Shown here: in pieces, positions 16,676 to 26,053 of the stretch
Layout of the letters: each line of letters opens with the position of its first letter
Position numbering within the stretch: the stretch's first letter is position 1
Assembly: GCF_014650815.1 (NCBI RefSeq)
Contig: NZ_BMVR01000004.1
Coordinates: forward strand, 651,039-715,038
Direction of reading: 5' to 3'
Source: Streptomyces flavofungini
Lineage (GTDB): Bacteria > Actinomycetota > Actinomycetes > Streptomycetales > Streptomycetaceae
DNA length: 64,000 nucleotides
Notes under the pieces: generated by a model
Told to the model about the DNA's origin: nothing
Database searches by the model: none
The model's input: the letters and a program-made list of their open reading frames with translations, nothing else
Position numbers and translations under genes: made by a program

Positions 16676-18751
16676 TCACAGTTCGGGCAGCGGGAGGGGG
16701 CGCTTGTCACGGGCGGCGGCCGGCCAGGTGCGGGCGGACTGGCTCAGCACCGCCCGCCACGTCTGGTGCCGCAGCGACAGGAAGGCCAGCTCGGCTCCGA
16801 TGTCGTCGCAGAGGTCGGCCTCCGGCTCGGCCAGCGCGTCGGAGAGGTACCACAGGCCGTGCAGCAGCCTGTTGATGCAGCGGTCGATCTCGTCTATGTC
16901 GTGATAGCGGTCGTCGTACGCGCCCGCGGCCATCGCGGCCCGCTCGTCGTCCCAGTCCGCCGACGGCGGCGCCGGTGCCGTGGCCGCGTACCGCAGGCAG
17001 TTCAGCCAGCGCAGCGCGCTCTGCCGGTCCTGCTCCGACTGGAACTCCTCCGACAGCGCGGCCACCACCGTCTTGGCGTCCCCGGCCGCCAGCGTGTGGC
17101 GCAGGGCGTCGGCCTCGCTGTCCTCGCCGCGCGTCGTGTGGTGGCGGCGCAGGAAGCCGTGGATCTCCTGCCAGCCGCGGCGCGAGTCGGCGCCGTGGGA
17201 GGTGCGGCGCGCCTCGTGCACCAGGAGCGTGTGCAGCAGCGGGTCGGCGGCCAGCGGGCGGTCCTGCGGGGTGTCGTCCTGCCAGTGCTCGGCCTCCAGA
17301 TAGTCGGCCGCCGCGTTCGCGGGCAGTTGCTCGGGGCCCTCCAGGCGCAGATGGGCAGCCAGGGCCTGCGCGGCCGTACTGTCGCGGGCCAGCGACAGCG
17401 GCACCAGGCGGGCCCGCTGCTGCGGCGAGGGCAGCAGCCGCTCCAGGATCGCCTGCGTCACCGGCAGGCCGTCGGCGGTGGTGAGTTCGAGCAGGTTGCG
17501 CGGGCCGAGCGGTCCGTCCGGCGGGCGCGGGGTGGCGCCGCGGGACGCCGTGGCGCGGGTGTGCTCCAGGACGGCGTCGCACAGCACGCCGCTCGCCAGC
17601 GGATGCCCGCCGGTGAGGGTGTGCAGCGCGGACGCCAGGTACGGGTGCAGCGGCGCGGACGCGGCGTCCAGCATCAGCAGGATGTCGTCCCGGCTGAGCG
17701 GTGTCAGCGGTACGACGAGCAGTCCCGCCGACGGGGCGTGGCCGGTGCGCCGCCAGCGCGTGGAAGCCACCAGGTCCGGCAGTTCGCGGTGCGCGGCCTC
17801 GGTGGCCTCCGCCGGCGCGTCGCCGAGCCGGGTGGCGACGACGACCAGCGTGTCGTGGTGGGCGGGCCGTGCGCGGTATTCGAGGATGAGGTCGACCAGG
17901 CGCGCGCCCGCGGGGGAGTGGGTGTTGTCGAGCAGGGTCAAGGGGCGCGGGTCGCGGTTCAGGCGCTGCCACTTGCTGCGGGCGGCGGCGATGTCCTCCA
18001 GGAAGGCGTGCACGAGGGTCTGTTCGGCGGCCCCTCGGTAGTCGCCGCCGCGGCGGAACCAGTCGGCGAGGCGTACGAGCCCGTCCTGGCCGTCGGCTGC
18101 CGTGCCCGCGGCGGTGCCCTCGGACTCCGCGTACCGCTCCTGGTACCACTGGCGCAGCGGCGCCGCGGCGCGCGAACGTGTGTACCGCTCGAAGTACTCG
18201 GCGAGCGCCGCGTGCGTGACGGCGTGCGCGCTGGGCCGGGACCCGGCGCCGGGTCCCGCGCCGGGTGCGTCGTCCAGGCGTGCCCGCAGCCGGACGGCCC
18301 ACCGCTGGGCGACGTTCGCCTCGGTGCCGGACTCCAGGTGGCAGGCGATCAGGAGGCGGGCGATGCGGGTGGTCGCCCGGGTCCGGCCGTCCGCGGTGCC
18401 GCCGTGGCCGCCGAACACGGAGATCAGGCCCGGCAGCAGCAGCGGGAAGCGCCTGCCGAGGCCCGGCGCGAGGGAGCACACCAGCTCCTCCAGGAGCTCG
18501 ACGACGAGCGCGGAGGAGGCGGTGTCGACGAGGGCGAGCGGCAGCCGCCCGGAGTAGTGCCGCTCCAGGGCGGTGAGGACCGCGGTACGGCCCATGCCGT
18601 GGCGTCCGGTGAGAAGGACGAGCGGGAGGTCCTTGTCGTGCTCCCAGGGCACGCGGGCGCGTTCGGCATAGGCGAGACCTGTGAGGCGTGGGAGGAGGGA
18701 GTGGAGGAGCGGATCGCGTGCGTACAGCCGAGGCGTTTCGGATGTGTGCAT
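16676..18751 (-). CDS. STAND-like P-loop NTPase with Arg in the P-loop
   Basis: A 691-residue cytoplasmic protein. The phosphate loop LLTGRHGMGRTAVL (residues 47-60) has Arg55 where Walker A normally has Lys. The Walker B-like stretch LTLLDNTH is at 271-278, with a winged-helix/helical region after residue 370. No LRR, TPR array or HTH is recognised. The order and 6-bp spacing to the binding-protein gene form a two-gene operon that I remember from other Streptomyces as uncharacterised. It may be a signalling or regulated-scaffold ATPase; with Arg in the P-loop, ATP hydrolysis may be weak or lost. Confidence 0.65.
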   Translation of the reverse strand: MHTSETPRLYARDPLLHSLLPRLTGLAYAERARVPWEHDKDLPLVLLTGRHGMGRTAVLTALERHYSGRLPLALVDTASSALVVELLEELVCSLAPGLGRRFPLLLPGLISVFGGHGGTADGRTRATTRIARLLIACHLESGTEANVAQRWAVRLRARLDDAPGAGPGAGSRPSAHAVTHAALAEYFERYTRSRAAAPLRQWYQERYAESEGTAAGTAADGQDGLVRLADWFRRGGDYRGAAEQTLVHAFLEDIAAARSKWQRLNRDPRPLTLLDNTHSPAGARLVDLILEYRARPAHHDTLVVVATRLGDAPAEATEAAHRELPDLVASTRWRRTGHAPSAGLLVVPLTPLSRDDILLMLDAASAPLHPYLASALHTLTGGHPLASGVLCDAVLEHTRATASRGATPRPPDGPLGPRNLLELTTADGLPVTQAILERLLPSPQQRARLVPLSLARDSTAAQALAAHLRLEGPEQLPANAAADYLEAEHWQDDTPQDRPLAADPLLHTLLVHEARRTSHGADSRRGWQEIHGFLRRHHTTRGEDSEADALRHTLAAGDAKTVVAALSEEFQSEQDRQSALRWLNCLRYAATAPAPPSADWDDERAAMAAGAYDDRYHDIDEIDRCINRLLHGLWYLSDALAEPEADLCDDIGAELAFLSLRHQTWRAVLSQSARTWPAAARDKRPLPLPEL

Positions 18752-19277
18752 CTCGCCGGTTTCCGCTCCCGTCCTTGGCCGCCCGCTTGTTTCTCGTCCC
18801 GCCGGTCCCGCGGGTCGTGCGCCGCTCCTCGCCGCTTCATGCCGGAGTCAACTGCTTTGAGGGTGAAAGAAGTTACACCTCCCACTATCCCCTGGCCAGG
18901 GCTTACGGGCGAGCCGATCGGGCATATTACGGCGGATCCGTGACACGGTGCGGTATGCGATCGAGGGCCCGTGGTGAGGCGGGCCCGGCGGTGGTCGAAC
19001 GCCGGTCGGAGGGTGGTCCGGAGGCGGGCTGTTTCCGGTCGGATACTGCCCAGGTGTTGCTCGGGTATCGGTCGCGAAGTGGTCGGGAACCGATCGGGAA
19101 CGGGCGTGAGACGGGGCGCGGAGGAGAGTCGCGCGCGGGGGCGTGCCGGGGGTCGTGCGCGGCGAGGCGATGCGGGTGCGCGCTGGGGGAGCGATCAGTG
19201 AGCGGTGTGCGGGCGGGTGTTCAGGGTGCGGTGGGCGGCCAGCTGTCCCGGGTGCGCCGATCGGTCGGCAGCCGCAC

Positions 19278-19356
19278 TGCCCCGCACCGCGTCCCTGCCC
19301 CGCACCGCGTCCCTGCCCCGCACCGCGTCCCCGCCCCGCACCCGCGTCCCCGCCCC
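19278..19356. repeat. 18-bp tandem repeat after the NACHT gene; rest of the gap has no gene
   Basis: Three perfect copies of TGCCCCGCACCGCGTCCC (19278-19331) and a diverged fourth (to 19350) lie just 3' of the NACHT-LRR stop codon. The remainder of the gap (18752-19277) is non-coding upstream sequence of the STAND gene. It includes TTGACT on the minus strand near 18845 as a possible -35 box, without a clear -10. Confidence 0.8.
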
Positions 19357-19365
19357 CGAGCCCCC

Positions 19366-22300
19366 TCAATGCCGCGGCCGCACCACAAGCTCCACCCGCC
19401 CCGGCAGCTCCTCCGCATGGTGCACCTCGCCCGGATAGTCGAGCCGTACCCGCCGCAGCGACGGCAGCCCCGCCAGATGGACCAGGTCGACCGTGTCGAA
19501 GAGGGAGAGCTGGACCTCCTCGAGGCCGGGCAGGCGGCGGGCGATCCGGCGCAGCGACACCGCCGCGCCGGGCCGTGAGCGGACCTCGAGGGCGGTGAGC
19601 TGCGGGATGCGGGCGCCCGGCGGGAACAGCATCATGCTGAGCTGTTCGTGCGACAGGCGCAGGGTGCGCAGCGCGGGCAACTCGGCGAGCAGCGCGTCCC
19701 AGTCGTCGGGCCGCAGCCGGTCGCTCGCGTTGTGCAGCCGCAGCTCGCGCAGCTCCGTCAGGGCGGTGATGGCGGCCAGCTCGACGGCGTCCGGCGGCAG
19801 CGCCAACAGCCGCAGCGCCCCGGGCCGGGGCAGGTCCCGCAGCCCCCGCCAGGGCACCGCCGCGCCCAGGAGCAGCGAGTCGAGGCGCGGGCAGGCCGAA
19901 AGCCGGGCCAGGGGCTCCAGTTGGGGCAGGTCGGCGAGGGTGAGGCGGCGCAGCAGGGGCAGCCGGGTCAGCGGCGCGGTGTCGCTGATCGCCCGGCAGC
20001 CGTGCAGGGCCAGGGCCTCCAGGGCGGGGAACGTCGACAGGAACCCGAGCGACGTGAGCCGCATGTTGCCGCGCAGCCGCAGCTCGCGCAGCCCCTCCGT
20101 GTCGAGCGCGCCCACGATGTCCTGCTCGGGGAAGTCGCCCTGCAGCACCACGCGTTCGTACCCGGACATCGCGCTGAGCGACTTCAGCTCGGCCGCCGAG
20201 CGCACCGTGACGGCCTCGCCCGCCCCGGCCGCGAGCAGCGGCCTGATGATCTCCTCGGCGTACGCGTCGGTGTCGAACCGGTCCCAGTGGGCGAGGAGCT
20301 GGGAGCGCACCGCGGGCTGCCGCGTGGTCACGAACTCGCGCAGCCGGGCGAGCGCCGCGTCGCCGCCGATGCGGCAGATCGCGTGGACCGTGGTGACCTC
20401 GGCGTCGCCGGTGAGGCTGTCGGCGCCGGGCAGCAGGCCGAGCAGCAGTGCCCCGGTCTCCGCGAGGGCCCTGGCCTCGCGCATGCTGCGGGGCGGCAGG
20501 AGTTGCGCGGCCCGCTCCTCGACGGTCCGGCGGACCTCCGGGTCGAGGCGGGTCGCCTGGCCGAGGGAGGCGAGGGCGAGCAGCCGCAGCCGGGCCCGCA
20601 CCGTGTCGTCCTCCTCCCGGTCGGCGCGGCCGGTGAGCCGGGTGAGGATGTCGGCGCGCTCGTCGGGACGGGCCTGGGCGACGGCCATCTGCAGGACGTC
20701 CTCCCACTGGTCGAGGTGCGCGTGCGCGACCATCGCCCCGATGTCGTGCTCCTCCAGGGCGGCCTTGGCGCCGAGAAAGTCCTGGAAGGTGCGGTGGATG
20801 AAGTCCACGGCGCCCTCGGCCGGTTCGCGCAGCAGCCCGGTGCGGACGAGGAGCAGCCGCAGCACGTCGTCGGAGGTGCCGACGGCGGCGAGCTGGGGCA
20901 CGGACGGGCGCAGCCGCTCCACCAGGTCGACGGCGTCCTGCCGCCGCAGGATGGTGCGCTCGTTGCGGATCAGCCAGTACGCGAGCCGCTTCAGGGGCTC
21001 CGTCGCGGACATCTGGTCCAGCGGCGGCGGCTGGCGGCCGTACAGGTCGCGCTCGCGGTCGCGGCGCTCCAGGAGCATCGAGAGGGCGGCGTCGTACAGC
21101 GCGATCCGGCCCGGCGGCAGGAAGCCGCGGCGCTCGCGGTGCAGCGCGCACATCAAGGCGCACAGCAGCGGGTTGCTGGACAGGCGGCTCAGCTCCGGCG
21201 AGGCCCGCAGCAACGGCAGCAGCTTCCCGGCGAGTTCCTCGCCCGCCCCGGCCGCCTCGTGCCAGCGGCGCACGAACCGCCGTACGTCGCCCGGCCGCAT
21301 CGGGGTGAGCGTGAACTCGCGGAACCCCTCGCGGCCGAGCCAGTCCCGGGGCAGCGCCGAGGGCCGCGTCGTGACCAGCCACAGATTGCCCGGGAAGGCG
21401 GAGCGCAGCTTGGCGAGCCAGGAGCGCGCGCGGGGCCGCTCCGCCTCCGGGATCTCGTCGACCCCGTCGATCAGGAGCATGCCACGCCCGGCCTGCAGGA
21501 CCCGCACCACCCAGCCCTTGGGCTCGCTGCCCGTCAGCGGGCAGTCGATCCACCTCAGGAAGCCGTCCGGCATGGGCAGTTCGGTGTCCTCGCGGGCCAG
21601 CGTGCGCAGCGGGAGCACGAACGGCACCCGGCCGAGGAGCTGCGGCAGATGGCCCGGCACCCGGTCCTGCTGGGCGGTGGTGATGGCGAGCCACTGCACC
21701 AGCGTGGTCTTGCCGGTCCCGGCGACGCCGCGCAGCAGCACCCGGTCGTGTGCGGCGAGGGCGGCCTCGACGGGGCCCGCCGTGCGCTCGGAGTCCGGGT
21801 CGGGGTCGGCGCCCCGGCCGTCGGGGTCGCCGTTGCCCGCCCCGGGGACCGGTTCGGCGGGGTCACGGGCGGGCGCGGCCTCCAGGCTCAGGTAGGCGGT
21901 CTCCAGCGGCCAGGCCTGGCTCTGCGGGTCGTGCAGGTCGACGCCGTGGATGGTGAGGCTGCTGTGCTGGCCGACCACATAGTCGGCGTAGCGCTGCTCG
22001 AAGTCGGTGTCCTCGGCGAGCGTCGCGGGCAAGCGCTCCAGGAGCAGCCGCAGTTGGTCCTTCTGCTCGCTGATGCTGCGGCGCAGCTCGACCTGGGTGC
22101 GGGCCTCGAAGCCGGGGCGCTTGCTGAACTGGTGGACCAGGTGCAGACAGGCCGTCACGAGCAGCCGGTCGTGCAGGCGGGCGGCGTCGGCGCTGAGCAG
22201 CGCGCGGGTCTCCGGGGCGCTGGCGCGGACCAGGGCGGCGGCGAGCTTCTCCGGACCGAGGTCGAAGGCCTGCACGTCGTCCATGTCGAGTTCGCCGAGG

Positions 22301-22596
22301 GCGCGCAGGGTGTGGCCGAGGGCGTAGCCGACGGCGTTCTGCTCGTCGGGCGCGATGGGCGGGTCGTGCGGGCCCGCGGCGCGCATCGCGCGGCGCACCA
22401 GCTCCCGGGCGAGCTGGTAGAGGTCGGCCTCGCTGAGGGCGCGCTTGTCGCCGGTGAACGAGAGGAGCCGCCCGATGCGTACCGGGCGTTCGTCGAACTC
22501 GGCTCCCGGCAGGCTCTTGGGCGGCAGCAGTAACCGTTTCACCAGCGGCACCATCACCGACGACGCGATCCGCAGCCCCACTGTGCCGGCGTCCAC
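19366..22596 (-). CDS. NACHT NTPase with leucine-rich repeats (NLR-like)
   Basis: A 1,076-residue bacterial NLR-like protein. Residues 1-~230 form a helical N-terminal domain, an acidic linker follows (about 245-272), then a NACHT NTPase with Walker A GVAGTGKTT at 290-298 and Walker B LLIDGVDE at 374-381. A helical region and a C-terminal leucine-rich-repeat sensor (about 790-1050, LRELRLRGN-type repeats) complete it. Bacterial NACHT proteins with this plan include anti-phage bNACHT systems. GTG start. Codon 22 is TTA (22531-22533), which in Streptomyces requires the bldA tRNA. It stands alone and divergent from the phosphoesterase, so any effector must be its own N-terminal domain or encoded elsewhere. 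Confidence 0.88.
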   Translation of the reverse strand: MDAGTVGLRIASSVMVPLVKRLLLPPKSLPGAEFDERPVRIGRLLSFTGDKRALSEADLYQLARELVRRAMRAAGPHDPPIAPDEQNAVGYALGHTLRALGELDMDDVQAFDLGPEKLAAALVRASAPETRALLSADAARLHDRLLVTACLHLVHQFSKRPGFEARTQVELRRSISEQKDQLRLLLERLPATLAEDTDFEQRYADYVVGQHSSLTIHGVDLHDPQSQAWPLETAYLSLEAAPARDPAEPVPGAGNGDPDGRGADPDPDSERTAGPVEAALAAHDRVLLRGVAGTGKTTLVQWLAITTAQQDRVPGHLPQLLGRVPFVLPLRTLAREDTELPMPDGFLRWIDCPLTGSEPKGWVVRVLQAGRGMLLIDGVDEIPEAERPRARSWLAKLRSAFPGNLWLVTTRPSALPRDWLGREGFREFTLTPMRPGDVRRFVRRWHEAAGAGEELAGKLLPLLRASPELSRLSSNPLLCALMCALHRERRGFLPPGRIALYDAALSMLLERRDRERDLYGRQPPPLDQMSATEPLKRLAYWLIRNERTILRRQDAVDLVERLRPSVPQLAAVGTSDDVLRLLLVRTGLLREPAEGAVDFIHRTFQDFLGAKAALEEHDIGAMVAHAHLDQWEDVLQMAVAQARPDERADILTRLTGRADREEDDTVRARLRLLALASLGQATRLDPEVRRTVEERAAQLLPPRSMREARALAETGALLLGLLPGADSLTGDAEVTTVHAICRIGGDAALARLREFVTTRQPAVRSQLLAHWDRFDTDAYAEEIIRPLLAAGAGEAVTVRSAAELKSLSAMSGYERVVLQGDFPEQDIVGALDTEGLRELRLRGNMRLTSLGFLSTFPALEALALHGCRAISDTAPLTRLPLLRRLTLADLPQLEPLARLSACPRLDSLLLGAAVPWRGLRDLPRPGALRLLALPPDAVELAAITALTELRELRLHNASDRLRPDDWDALLAELPALRTLRLSHEQLSMMLFPPGARIPQLTALEVRSRPGAAVSLRRIARRLPGLEEVQLSLFDTVDLVHLAGLPSLRRVRLDYPGEVHHAEELPGRVELVVRPRH

Positions 22597-22725
22597 TCAA
22601 GCCCCCGTCCGTGACCAGATCCGCCTCCGGGGCACCTTAGACCGTGGTGGCCCACGGCGCACCGAGGTCGCCCGGAGCACCCGGGGCGCGGCTGCCGGAC
22701 GCCCGCGCGCGTCGGTTAGCCTCAC

Positions 22726-23598
22726 GTGGTGACGACATCTGCCGCATCCCGACGGGCGCCGAGGCTGTTCGGCATCAGTGACCTGCACATTGCCTATGCC
22801 GAGAACCGGAAGTTCGTCGACGAGCTCTGGCCGGAACACGAGGGTGACTGGCTGATAGTCGCCGGTGACATCGGCGAGATGATGAGCGACATCGAGTGGG
22901 CCCTGCGCACCCTCACCGAGCGCTTCGACACGGTGATCTGGTCGCCCGGCAACCACGAGCTGTGGACGCCCCGCGACGACCCGAACCAACTGCGCGGCGA
23001 GGCCCGCTACCGCCACCTCGTGGAGCTGTGCCGGGGACTTGGCGTGCACACCCCCGAGGACCCGTTCCCGGTCTGGGACGGCGAGGGCGGCCCCGCGGTC
23101 ATCGCCCCGCTGTTCCTCCTGTACGACTACACGTTCCGGCCCGCGGGCAAGCACAACAAGAAGGACGCCCTCGCGTACGCGTACGAGACCGGCGTGGTCT
23201 GCACGGACGAGGTGCTCCTGCACCCGGACCCGTACCCGACCCGCGAGGACTGGTGCCGCGCCCGCGTCGCGCTCACCAAGGACCGGCTCGACGCCCTCGA
23301 CCCCGAGCTGCCGACCGTCCTCATCAACCACTGGCCGGTCGTCCGCGAGCCCACCCGCATCCTGCACTACCCCGAGTTCGCCCTGTGGTGCGGCACGGAG
23401 GCGACCGCCGACTGGCCCGTGCGCTACCGCGCGGCGGCCGTCGTCTACGGCCATCTGCACATCCCGCGCACCATCTGGCACGAGGGCGTTCCGCACATCG
23501 AGGTCTCCGTCGGCTACCCGCGCGAGTGGCAGCGCGAACGGCACCCCTCGCCCCGGCTGCGGCAGATCCTGCCCGCACCCCGGCCCACCGGGACCTGA
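22726..23598 (+). CDS. Calcineurin-like metallophosphoesterase
   Basis: A 290-residue binuclear-metal phosphoesterase. All family motifs are present in order: DLHIAY (D-x-H), GDIGE, GNHELW, NHWP and GHLHIP. GTG start; the second codon is also GTG, so the start is ambiguous by one codon. In other Streptomyces a close relative lies next to a phosphopantetheinyl transferase gene; none is present here. It is divergent from the NACHT gene across 129 bp. The substrate is unknown. Confidence 0.88.
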   Translation: MVTTSAASRRAPRLFGISDLHIAYAENRKFVDELWPEHEGDWLIVAGDIGEMMSDIEWALRTLTERFDTVIWSPGNHELWTPRDDPNQLRGEARYRHLVELCRGLGVHTPEDPFPVWDGEGGPAVIAPLFLLYDYTFRPAGKHNKKDALAYAYETGVVCTDEVLLHPDPYPTREDWCRARVALTKDRLDALDPELPTVLINHWPVVREPTRILHYPEFALWCGTEATADWPVRYRAAAVVYGHLHIPRTIWHEGVPHIEVSVGYPREWQRERHPSPRLRQILPAPRPTGT

Positions 23599-23864
23599 CA
23601 CCCGCGCCACCTCCCCGTCTCCCCGAGGGGCGGGCGCGGGTGCGGCCGCAGGCGTGGGCGGGGCGGTCGCGACATCCCCGGCGGCCGTCGAGGGCAGCGT
23701 GGCGGCGGAGTCCGGAGGGCCCCGCACCTGGGACCGCGCATAGAGTGGACGGCGCATGCCATCAGCGGTCACCGCTCCCCGGCGGGCCGTCCACGCGGCA
23801 CCGCCGCGCGGCGCGGGCGCCGGGGAGCAGCCGCGCCGCCCACCCGCACGAGGGGACGCCGCAC

Positions 23865-24692
23865 GTGAACCCAAGCGCACCCGCCTCCGACGCCTCCGAG
23901 TCCGGGAGTTCCCGCCGCACTCCAGGCGCCGCCGCCCCGTCCGGCTCCCGCTTCACCGGCAGGGTCGCCGTCGTCACCGGCGGCGCCTCCGGCATCGGTG
24001 CCGCCACCGCCGTCCGCCTCGCCGCCGAGGGCGCGGCCGTCGTCGTGTCCGATGTGGACGCCGACCACGGTGAGCAGGTCGCGGAGGGCATCCGGGCCAA
24101 GGGCGGCAGCGCGGTGTTCGTCCGCGCGGACGTCGCCGAGGCCGCCGACTGGGACCGGGTCCTCGCGGCCGCGCACGGCTTCGGGCCCGTCGGCGTCCTC
24201 TCCAGCAGCGCCTACGCCTGCGAGATCGCCCCCGCCCACGCCATGACCCGGGCCTCCTGGGAACACCAGCTCGCGGTCAACCTCACCGGCACGTTCCTCG
24301 GCTTCAAGGCCGTCCTGCCCGACCTGCGCGCCCACCGCGGCGCCGTCGTCCTCACCTCCTCCGTGCACGCCCACACCGGCATCCCGGGCCGCCCCGCCTA
24401 CGCGGCGAGCAAGGGCGCCCTGGTCTCCCTGTGCGGGCAGCTCGCCGTCGAGTACGGACCCGAGGTGCGGGTCAACGCGGTCCTGCCGGGGCCGGTCCTG
24501 ACGCCCGCGTGGGGGGACGTGGGCGCGGCGGACCGGGCGCGCAGCGTGGCGGGGACGGCGGCCGGGCGGTTCGGGGCGCCGGAGGAGGTGGCGGCGGCCA
24601 TCGCGTTCCTCGCCGCGGACGAGGCGTCGTACATCACCGGGACCAGCCTGACCGTGGACGGCGGTTGGAGCGTGGTCAAGGAGTCCGCCTGA
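23865..24692 (+). CDS. Short-chain dehydrogenase/reductase (SDR)
   Basis: A 275-residue classical SDR. The cofactor motif is TGGASGIGAA, and Asp in SDVD suggests NAD preference. The first catalytic serine lies in LTSSVHAH and the YxxxK pair in YAASKG. GTG at 23865 is chosen because CGAGGGGACG lies just upstream. A 20-residue Ser/Ala-rich tail precedes the fold. The usual NNAG motif reads SSSAYA, a departure from most SDRs. It is followed 124 bp later on the same strand by the galactonate-dehydratase-like gene, so a joint role in sugar-acid catabolism is likely. Confidence 0.85.
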   Translation: MNPSAPASDASESGSSRRTPGAAAPSGSRFTGRVAVVTGGASGIGAATAVRLAAEGAAVVVSDVDADHGEQVAEGIRAKGGSAVFVRADVAEAADWDRVLAAAHGFGPVGVLSSSAYACEIAPAHAMTRASWEHQLAVNLTGTFLGFKAVLPDLRAHRGAVVLTSSVHAHTGIPGRPAYAASKGALVSLCGQLAVEYGPEVRVNAVLPGPVLTPAWGDVGAADRARSVAGTAAGRFGAPEEVAAAIAFLAADEASYITGTSLTVDGGWSVVKESA

Positions 24693-24816
24693 GCGGACCC
24701 GGCCGCCGAGCCCCCCGACCCGCCGCGCACCTGAACGGACCCGAACCTGACGGACCCGAAGCCGACGGACCCGCCCCAAGCGGGCACGCCCCCGAGCGAG
24801 GAGAGACCGACACCCC

Positions 24817-25962
24817 ATGAAGATCGACCGCGTCGAGACCTTCCTCGCCCCGCCCCGCTGGCTGTTCTGCCGCGTCGAGACCGACGAGGGCGTGGTCGGC
24901 TGGGGCGAACCCGTCGTCGAGGGCCGCGCCGACGTCGTGCGCGCCGCCGTGGACGTACTCGCCGAGTACCTGGTCGGACAGGACCCGCTGCGGATCCAGG
25001 ACCACTGGCAGGTGCTCACCAAGGGCGGCTTCTACCGCGGCGGGCCCGTCCTCTCCAGCGCCGTCGCGGGCCTCGACCAGGCGCTGTGGGACATCGCGGG
25101 CAAGACGTACGGCGCACCCGTGCACGCCCTGCTCGGCGGTCCGGTGCGGGACCGGGCGCGGGTGTACGCCTGGGTGGGCGGCGACGAGCCCGCCGTGCTC
25201 GCCGAGCACATCGCCGAGCAGGTCGAGGCGGGCTTCACCGCCGTGAAGATGAACGCGGCCGGAGCGACCTCGCCGCTCACCACGCACGCCGAGACCGCCG
25301 TCGTCGTCGACCGCGTCGCCATCGCCCGCGAGGCCCTCGGCCCGGACCGGGACGTGGCCGTCGACTTCCACGGCCGCTTCACTCCCGCGAGCGCCCGCCG
25401 CGTCCTCACCGAACTCGCCCCGCTGCACCCCCTGTTCGCCGAGGAGCCGCTCCTGCCCGACCAGAGCCACCTGCTGCCCGCCCTGGTCGCGGCCAGCCCC
25501 GTCCCCATCGCCACCGGCGAACGCCTCTACAGCCGCGCCGAGTTCCTGCCCGCCCTCACCGCGGGCATCGCCGTCGCCCAGCCCGACCTGTCGCACGCGG
25601 GCGGCATCACCGAGGTGCAGCGCATCGCCGCACTCGCGGAGACGTACGGCGCCCTCCTGGCCCCGCACTGCCCGCTCGGCCCGATCGCGCTCGCCGCCAG
25701 CCTCCAACTCGCCTTCACCACCCCGAACTTCCTCATCCAGGAGCAGAGCCGCGGCATCCACTACAACAAGCGCGCCGACCTCCTCTCGTACGTCGTGAAC
25801 ACCGAGCCGTTCCGCTTCGCCGACGGCCACGCCCGCCGCACGTCCCTGCCCGGCCTCGGCGTCGAGGTCGACGAGGCGGCGGTGCGGGCGGCCGACCGGG
25901 GCGGGCACGCCTGGCGGAACCCCGTGTGGCGGCACCCGGACGGGTCGTTCGCGGAGTGGTGA
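24817..25962 (+). CDS. dgoD: Mandelate racemase/enolase-superfamily sugar-acid dehydratase, D-galactonate dehydratase-like
   Basis: A 381-residue member of the enolase superfamily, closest in pattern to D-galactonate dehydratase, which makes 2-keto-3-deoxygalactonate. The metal ligand region is DFHGRF, then EEPLLP and TGERLY. The catalytic His/Asp part reads QPDLSHAGGI and APHCPLGP, and the terminal IQEQS matches the DgoD group. ATG has AGGAGAG about 10 nt upstream. The preceding gap (24693-24816) contains short repeats of ACGGACCCGAA. With the SDR it looks like a small aldonate-catabolic pair. No aldolase or kinase gene is adjacent, so the assignment to galactonate is by similarity only. Confidence 0.75.
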   Translation: MKIDRVETFLAPPRWLFCRVETDEGVVGWGEPVVEGRADVVRAAVDVLAEYLVGQDPLRIQDHWQVLTKGGFYRGGPVLSSAVAGLDQALWDIAGKTYGAPVHALLGGPVRDRARVYAWVGGDEPAVLAEHIAEQVEAGFTAVKMNAAGATSPLTTHAETAVVVDRVAIAREALGPDRDVAVDFHGRFTPASARRVLTELAPLHPLFAEEPLLPDQSHLLPALVAASPVPIATGERLYSRAEFLPALTAGIAVAQPDLSHAGGITEVQRIAALAETYGALLAPHCPLGPIALAASLQLAFTTPNFLIQEQSRGIHYNKRADLLSYVVNTEPFRFADGHARRTSLPGLGVEVDEAAVRAADRGGHAWRNPVWRHPDGSFAEW

Positions 25963-26053
25963 GGCCGCCGGGGCGGTGAAATCCCCTGGGGCGGAGGCCT
26001 GTTGACCGACGGGCGGCGCACCTACCCTGGTAGCCGCCCGAGGGGGGAGCCGC

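Noticed and set aside
16256..22533. Very long plus-strand open frames (895 and 961 codons) opposite the STAND and NACHT genes
   Set aside because: Gln/Arg/Gly-rich sequences without recognisable domains; third-position GC bias supports the minus-strand genes with P-loop and LRR motifs.
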